A stretch of DNA of 18,371 bases, taken from Micrococcales bacterium UBA4448 (GTDB lineage Bacteria > Actinomycetota > Actinomycetes > Actinomycetales > Microbacteriaceae). The stretch lies in NCBI GenBank assembly GCA_002390305.1, contig DGPE01000081.1, positions 1 to 18,371 on the forward strand, in the 5' to 3' direction. The number at the start of each line of letters is the position of its first letter. Positions within the stretch are counted from its first letter, which is position 1. A program made the translations under genes and the position numbers. Shown one piece after another: positions 14,068 through 18,371 of the stretch. The notes below the pieces were generated by a model that ran no database searches, had not been told where the DNA came from, and saw only the letters and a list, made by a program, of their open reading frames with translations.

Positions 14068-15222
14068 TTGGCTCTCCGCTACGGCAGCAAGACATTTGAG
14101 GTACCAGTTGTACTGGCACCTATGGCTGGTATAACCAACACTGCCTTTCGCAGGCTATGTCGGGAGTATGGAAACGGCCTTTTCGTATCCGAAATGGTCA
14201 CATCCAGGGCATTGGTTGAGCGAACCGAAGAATCTATGCGTTTGATCGGTCACCATGAGTCGGAAGAATTTCGTTCGGTTCAGCTTTATGGAGTTGACCC
14301 AGCAACTATTAGCAGGGCAGTTGAGATGCTAGTCGATGAAAACCGAGCTGATCATATTGACTTGAATTTTGGATGCCCCGTTGCCAAGGTCACTCGCAGA
14401 GGGGGAGGAGCAGCACTTCCATGGAAAGCCGAATTATTCGAATCCATAGTTAAGGCAGCCGTTAGGGCTGCTGGAGAGATTCCGGTCACGGTGAAGATGC
14501 GTAAAGGTATCGACCAGAATCACCTAACCTTTTTGGACGCTGGAAAAGCTGCTCGTGATGCCGGAGTTAGCGCGGTTGCCCTGCACGGCAGAACCGCAGA
14601 AGATTTCTATTCCGGCAAGGCTGACTGGGATGCCATAGCTGAGTTGAGGCAGTCCTTGCCGGATGTCCAAGTTCTTGGCAACGGTGATATTTGGTCAGCT
14701 GCTGATGCTGTGGCGATGATGGACAAAACAGGTGTTGACGGAATTGTAGTTGGGAGAGGTTGTCTTGGGCGCCCATGGCTATTCCAGGACCTCGAGCTGG
14801 CAATTGCAGATTATCTGAGTGGAAAAAGGGCAAATTCATTTCAAGAAATCATGCCCACACTCGGTGAAGTTGCAACCGCTTTCTATCGTCATGCTGAGTT
14901 GTTGACTGAATTTTTTGAAGACCAGGGGAGAGCGTGCAGGGACATAAGAAAGCATGTTGCGTGGTATTTCAAGGGGTACCCAGTCGGCGGAGAGTTCCGT
15001 GCCAACTTGTCTCGCGTGGAATCACTTCAAGAGGCAGCTGACCTGCTGGCGACACTTGATCAGGACGCTCCCTATCCTGGAGAGGAAGCGGAGGGACCTA
15101 GGGGCCGCTTGGGTTCGCTGAAGCGCTGCGCGTTGCCAGAAGGCTGGCTTGACTCCAGAGAGCTGTCATCTGACCATCGTTCCCAGCTTGAGTTCGCCGA
15201 ACTGTCTGTTTCAGGGGGCTAG
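14068..15222 (+). CDS. dusB: tRNA-dihydrouridine synthase (DusB-like)
   Basis: Flavoenzyme (FMN) that reduces uridine to dihydrouridine in the tRNA D-loop. The TIM-barrel start VVLAPMAGITNTAFRRLC is diagnostic, the catalytic Cys is in NFGCPVAKV (C103), and VTVKMRKG, LHGRTAEDFYSG, GNGDIW and GVDGIVVGRGCLGRPWLF line the FMN and tRNA sites. The C-terminal helical domain follows. Length is about 384 aa. The start is uncertain: TTG 14068 lies 4 nt after the glyS stop and gives MALRYGSKTFEVP, similar in offset to E. coli DusB. TTG 14047 would add seven residues and overlap glyS by 17 nt. Neither has a well-spaced Shine-Dalgarno. Which Dus subfamily target is used cannot be proven here. Confidence 0.92.
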   Translation: MALRYGSKTFEVPVVLAPMAGITNTAFRRLCREYGNGLFVSEMVTSRALVERTEESMRLIGHHESEEFRSVQLYGVDPATISRAVEMLVDENRADHIDLNFGCPVAKVTRRGGGAALPWKAELFESIVKAAVRAAGEIPVTVKMRKGIDQNHLTFLDAGKAARDAGVSAVALHGRTAEDFYSGKADWDAIAELRQSLPDVQVLGNGDIWSAADAVAMMDKTGVDGIVVGRGCLGRPWLFQDLELAIADYLSGKRANSFQEIMPTLGEVATAFYRHAELLTEFFEDQGRACRDIRKHVAWYFKGYPVGGEFRANLSRVESLQEAADLLATLDQDAPYPGEEAEGPRGRLGSLKRCALPEGWLDSRELSSDHRSQLEFAELSVSGG

Positions 15223-15225
15223 CCC

Positions 15226-16479
15226 ATGAATGAATTCTTGGAGGCTGGTTATAAGCCTGCCGACTTCGAAAGGTTCGTTGAGCAGCCAACATCACAGATG
15301 AAGGGTCGGGGTGAATTTGCCCGCGATCGCGCAAGGGTTTTACACTCGGCCGCCTTTAGAAAACTCAGTGCTAAAACTCAGGTGCTGTCGCCAACCTCGG
15401 GTGACTTCGCAAGGACTCGACTTACTCATTCCCTTGAGGTCGCTCAGGTTGGTAGAGAGCTGGCCAACTCACTCGGAGTCAATCCAGACCTGGTGGACAT
15501 GGGGTGCCTAGCCCACGATCTTGGGCATCCGCCATTTGGTCATAATGGTGAGGCGGCCCTAAATTTCTGGGCGGCAGACATCGGCGGTTTTGAGGGTAAT
15601 GCTCAGACTTTTAGAATTCTTACTCGTCTCGAGCCGAAAATTTACGATCAAAGCGGAATCTCTCGAGGTCTAAACCTCACCAGGGCATCACTTGATGCGG
15701 CGACCAAATACCCTTGGCAATTATCACGCGCAGCGGAATTTGGAAGCACTACCAAATTTGGGGTCTACGAAGATGATCTCGAAGTCTTCGGCTGGATGCG
15801 TCACGGAGCACCAGACGGTGCTAAATGTGTCGAGGCCCAGATCATGGATTTTGCAGACGACGTTGCATACTCGGTCCATGATTTCGAAGATTCTATTGTC
15901 GAGGGCTTTGTTATCGCTGCTGAAATTTCAGATTCAAACTCAGATGAAGCACTGATTGATGACATCAGCAAATGGTCCGGCGGAACGCTGGCCAGGGTGC
16001 AGTTGGAGGAGGCACTGGCTTCGCTCAGGACATCAAAGTATTGGTTGCACGAGTTTGATGGGTCCCCGCGACATCTTGCTCAGCTAAAGAATCTTGCCAG
16101 CGACATCATCGGTTCTTTTGTTTCCAGAACCACTCAGGCCATATTGCAAAATGCTTCGAAGAATTCACTGACGAGGTATCGTGCCGGAGTAATTGTCCCG
16201 AGCAAGGTTAGAAGTGAAATAGCTGTTCTGAAAGGAATAGTGGCATCCTCAGTTATGACACACAATTCTCGACAGCCCTATTACGAGGATCAAAGATCGT
16301 TGCTTATTGAGCTGGCAGACGCGTTATTGGCGAAGAACGGCTTCGGACTTGACCCTCAAGCCACCGAAGCATGGGGTGCAGCGCACAGTGACAGTTCCAA
16401 AAAACGTGTAATTGTTGATTCTGTGGCCTCATTGACCGACCCTGCCGCGATCGCGCTGCACAAGGCGACCAGAGCATAG
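15226..16479 (+). CDS. dgt: Deoxyguanosinetriphosphate triphosphohydrolase-like HD protein
   Basis: HD-domain dNTPase that cleaves dNTPs to nucleosides plus triphosphate, helping balance dNTP pools. Metal ligands are visible as H68 (RTRLTHSLEV), H97-D98 (AHDLGHPPFGH) and D212 in the DFADDVAYSVHD segment. The RGEFARDRARVLHSAAFRKL start and TQVLSP match the dGTPase-like family. Length 417 aa is typical of the actinobacterial form, shorter than E. coli Dgt. ATG 15226 has AGGGGG (15213-15218) 7 nt upstream and follows dusB by 3 nt. Position just before dnaG is conserved in Actinobacteria. Substrate preference among dNTPs is not deducible. Confidence 0.93.
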   Translation: MNEFLEAGYKPADFERFVEQPTSQMKGRGEFARDRARVLHSAAFRKLSAKTQVLSPTSGDFARTRLTHSLEVAQVGRELANSLGVNPDLVDMGCLAHDLGHPPFGHNGEAALNFWAADIGGFEGNAQTFRILTRLEPKIYDQSGISRGLNLTRASLDAATKYPWQLSRAAEFGSTTKFGVYEDDLEVFGWMRHGAPDGAKCVEAQIMDFADDVAYSVHDFEDSIVEGFVIAAEISDSNSDEALIDDISKWSGGTLARVQLEEALASLRTSKYWLHEFDGSPRHLAQLKNLASDIIGSFVSRTTQAILQNASKNSLTRYRAGVIVPSKVRSEIAVLKGIVASSVMTHNSRQPYYEDQRSLLIELADALLAKNGFGLDPQATEAWGAAHSDSSKKRVIVDSVASLTDPAAIALHKATRA

Positions 16480-16488
16480 GATTTGATT

Positions 16489-18306
16489 ATGGCTGGAAGA
16501 GTTGCGCAGGGGGACATTGAGGAGCTCAAAGAGCGCGCAGACATTATTGAAATTATTGGATCCTATGTATCTTTAAAGCCTGCAAGCTCAGGTTCCTTTA
16601 AGGGCTTATGTCCCTTTCACGACGAGAAATCCCCAAGCTTTAATGTTCGAGCAAACCCCGCCTTTTACCATTGCTTTGGCTGTGGAGCTGGTGGCGATAT
16701 ATATAAATTTATTCAAGAAATTGAGTCTGTCAGTTTTGCAGACTCGGTTCAGCGAGTAGCAGATAAGGCCGGCTACCAACTGAAGTTCGAAGAGGGCACC
16801 GAGGAAGCGTCAACACGCTCCAGGTTGCTAGCGCTAAATAAATTTGCCGCAGAGTATTACCAGAGTCAGCTTGAGACTGAGGAAGGCCTTTTCGCTAGAG
16901 ATTTCCTGGTTCGGCGGGGCTTTGCGGCTGAGAGCTTCGAAAGCTTTGGAATTGGTTACGCACCAAAGGGCTGGCAGAATTTGATAACTGCCGCGACTGG
17001 TGCCGGGTACCAGCCCCAAGAAATGGTCTCGGCTGGCCTAGCCATGGAAAGTGACAAAGGCGGCTATGACCGTTTCCGCGGGCGTGTGCTCTGGCCGATT
17101 AGGGATGCGAATTCTCAAGTCCTTGGTTTTGGTGCCAGAAGGCTCTACGAAGAGGACCAGGGACCAAAATACTTAAACACCCCGGAGACTCCTGTTTATC
17201 ACAAGTCCTCGGTCTTATACGGTCTTGATTTAGCGAGAAAGTCAATTGTCAAAACCAGACAAATTGTGGTTGTTGAGGGCTACACGGACGTTATGGCATG
17301 CCACCTTGCTGGCATACAGACGGCAGTCGCAACCTGCGGTACAGCCTTCGGCGAAGACCACATAAAGATAATCAACAGGCTGCTTGGTCAGTCCAGCGAG
17401 CCGGCAGAAGTTATTTTCACTTTTGACCCTGATGCCGCGGGGGAGAAGGCTGCCCTCAGGGTCTACGGTGACAGTTCCAAATTCAACGCTTTGACCTTTG
17501 TGGCCAGTGGTCCAGAGGGGTTGGACCCGGCAGATTTACGTCAAAAACATGGTGATCAGGCAATTCCAAAAATGCTTGAGCAAAAAAAGCCACTATTTGA
17601 GTTCGTGATTCGTCACCGAATCAGCCAGTTCTCGCTTCAGGACCTTGATTCAAGGGTTGCAGCGGCAAGGTCGGCTGCGCCGGTGGTAGCTGAAATCAAA
17701 GATTCTGCGCTTCGAGCTGGTTATACGAAAGCATTGGCAGACTGGGTGTCTTTGGATTCAATCGAGATCGAGCAAATGGTCAGATCCGGAGTCACGAGCG
17801 CTGTGCAACAGCGGGTAGAACCCATGCGACAGGCCGGTCAGGCGCCAAAGTCATCCGAAACTCCCCAGACCAGGCTTGAGAAGCAAATACTAGAGGTGCT
17901 GGTACAGGCGCCCACCGTATTCAGTAGCGAGCAGCTTCGCCGAATGACAGCATCTGGATTATCTGAACCGCAAAATCAGCGAGTCCTTGAGGCGGTCTTG
18001 TCGCTGTCGTCTCAGCTAACAGATAACAGCTTCGCTAACCTGCTTGTCTCAACTGTCGAGCCAGATGACGTTGACTTAGTGCGAGCCTTTGCCATGGCCG
18101 ACTTGCCGGTGGCAAATGATGCCGCATTTGCAAAGTACTCCTCGGGAATAGTCAAAAGTGCCATGCTGAACACTCTGTCACGGGAGAAACTGGATCTAAT
18201 GTCGGCCCTTCGCAGAGTAGATGCGACGGCAAGCCCGGAGCAACTCTCTCAGGTTCAACGACAGCTGGTGAACTTAGAATCTGAACGACGAGATTTGATG
18301 AAATAG
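16489..18306 (+). CDS. dnaG: DNA primase DnaG
   Basis: Synthesises RNA primers at the replication fork. The N-terminal zinc-binding domain has C41 and H44 (CPFHDEKSPSF) and C62 and C65 (CFGCGAGGD). The RNA polymerase domain includes GRVLWPIRD and FGARRL, and the Toprim fold has E263 (VVEGYTDVMA) and D313/D315 (FDPDAAG). The C-terminal region, from about residue 430, is the helicase-binding domain. Length is 605 aa, in the usual range. ATG 16489 (MAGRVAQGDIEELK) is preferred, with TAGGAT (16477-16482) about 6-8 nt upstream; the in-frame TTG at 16483 overlaps this site. It follows dgt by 9 nt. A tRNA gene starts 43 nt downstream. Confidence 0.97.
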   Translation: MAGRVAQGDIEELKERADIIEIIGSYVSLKPASSGSFKGLCPFHDEKSPSFNVRANPAFYHCFGCGAGGDIYKFIQEIESVSFADSVQRVADKAGYQLKFEEGTEEASTRSRLLALNKFAAEYYQSQLETEEGLFARDFLVRRGFAAESFESFGIGYAPKGWQNLITAATGAGYQPQEMVSAGLAMESDKGGYDRFRGRVLWPIRDANSQVLGFGARRLYEEDQGPKYLNTPETPVYHKSSVLYGLDLARKSIVKTRQIVVVEGYTDVMACHLAGIQTAVATCGTAFGEDHIKIINRLLGQSSEPAEVIFTFDPDAAGEKAALRVYGDSSKFNALTFVASGPEGLDPADLRQKHGDQAIPKMLEQKKPLFEFVIRHRISQFSLQDLDSRVAAARSAAPVVAEIKDSALRAGYTKALADWVSLDSIEIEQMVRSGVTSAVQQRVEPMRQAGQAPKSSETPQTRLEKQILEVLVQAPTVFSSEQLRRMTASGLSEPQNQRVLEAVLSLSSQLTDNSFANLLVSTVEPDDVDLVRAFAMADLPVANDAAFAKYSSGIVKSAMLNTLSREKLDLMSALRRVDATASPEQLSQVQRQLVNLESERRDLMK

Positions 18307-18325
18307 CCTCTCAATCTGCTAATGT
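18295..18325 (+). promoter_or_regulatory. Candidate promoter of the downstream tRNA
   Basis: TAATGT at 18320-18325 is a good -10 (TANNNT), and TTGATG at 18295-18300 could be the -35, with a longer than ideal 19-nt spacer and partly inside the dnaG 3' end. The predicted start near 18332 leaves about 18 nt of 5' leader for RNase P to remove. No terminator hairpin separates dnaG from the tRNA. Confidence 0.35.
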
Positions 18326-18349
18326 TGTCACGCGTCCTTTGGGATGCAT

Positions 18350-18371
18350 TCCTCGATAGCTCAATTGGCAG
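18350..18371 (+). tRNA. tRNA, 5' part only, probably tRNA-Asn
   Basis: The last 22 bases read as a 5' acceptor strand TCCTCGA (18350-18356), then TA, the D-stem GCTC (18359-18362) and a D-loop with the TTGG turn expected in tRNAs. The gene is cut off before the anticodon. Asn is proposed because bacterial tRNA-Asn genes commonly begin TCC and because a tRNA-Asn next to dnaG is familiar in related actinobacteria; the anticodon is needed to confirm. Confidence 0.72.

Noticed and set aside
16388..17480. A 14-nt direct repeat (GTGACAGTTCCAAA) shared by dgt and dnaG
   Set aside because: Both copies encode the ordinary residues DSSK inside conserved genes, occur only twice and have no further similarity around them; coincidence is the simplest explanation.

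Overview
The window is a dense run of actinobacterial housekeeping genes, all on the + strand. The likely source is a small-genome member of the Microbacteriaceae, for example the freshwater Luna lineage (Rhodoluna/Aquiluna type). That placement is inferred from the gene order lepA-hemW-hrcA-dnaJ-rsmE-HIT-phoH-ybeY-CNNM/CorC-era-leuA-recO-uppS-glyS-dusB-dgt-dnaG, from a long actinobacterial-type LeuA, and from moderate base composition (near 50% GC by eye, not counted) combined with very tight packing. No mobile element, CRISPR array, phage gene or toxin/defence cassette is visible. No gene-free stretch exceeds 300 bases; the longest, 9281-9414, is a regulatory leader.

Layout. Positions 1-2783 hold the 3' part of lepA, whose stop shares one base with the GTG start of hemW. 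Positions 2784-2826 carry a candidate promoter and a perfect CIRCE heat-shock operator that runs into the hrcA start codon. From hrcA to era (2827-9280) eight genes follow, mostly with 1-8 nt overlaps and no terminator that I can see: hrcA and dnaJ (protein quality control), rsmE, ybeY and era (16S rRNA modification, processing and 30S assembly), phoH (ATPase commonly next to ybeY), a HIT-family hydrolase and a CBS-domain membrane protein. Positions 9281-9414 hold a leuA leader with a 13-codon Leu-rich peptide ORF and a 10-bp hairpin. leuA follows, then recO (possibly leaderless) and uppS, then glyS, dusB, dgt and dnaG. The window ends in the first 22 bases of a tRNA, probably tRNA-Asn.

How the parts work together. 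The HrcA/CIRCE unit should autoregulate hrcA-dnaJ, and because nothing visible stops transcription it may also feed the ribosome-maturation genes down to era. leuA looks separately controlled by leucine through ribosome-mediated attenuation. The remaining genes serve recombination repair, cell-wall lipid carrier synthesis, tRNA charging and modification, dNTP balance and replication priming.

I do not find a previously undescribed system here. The points most worth checking are the leuA leader, the CIRCE element that spans the hrcA ribosome binding site and start codon, the unusual Era G4 motif (TKCE), and the many non-AUG starts at overlapping junctions.
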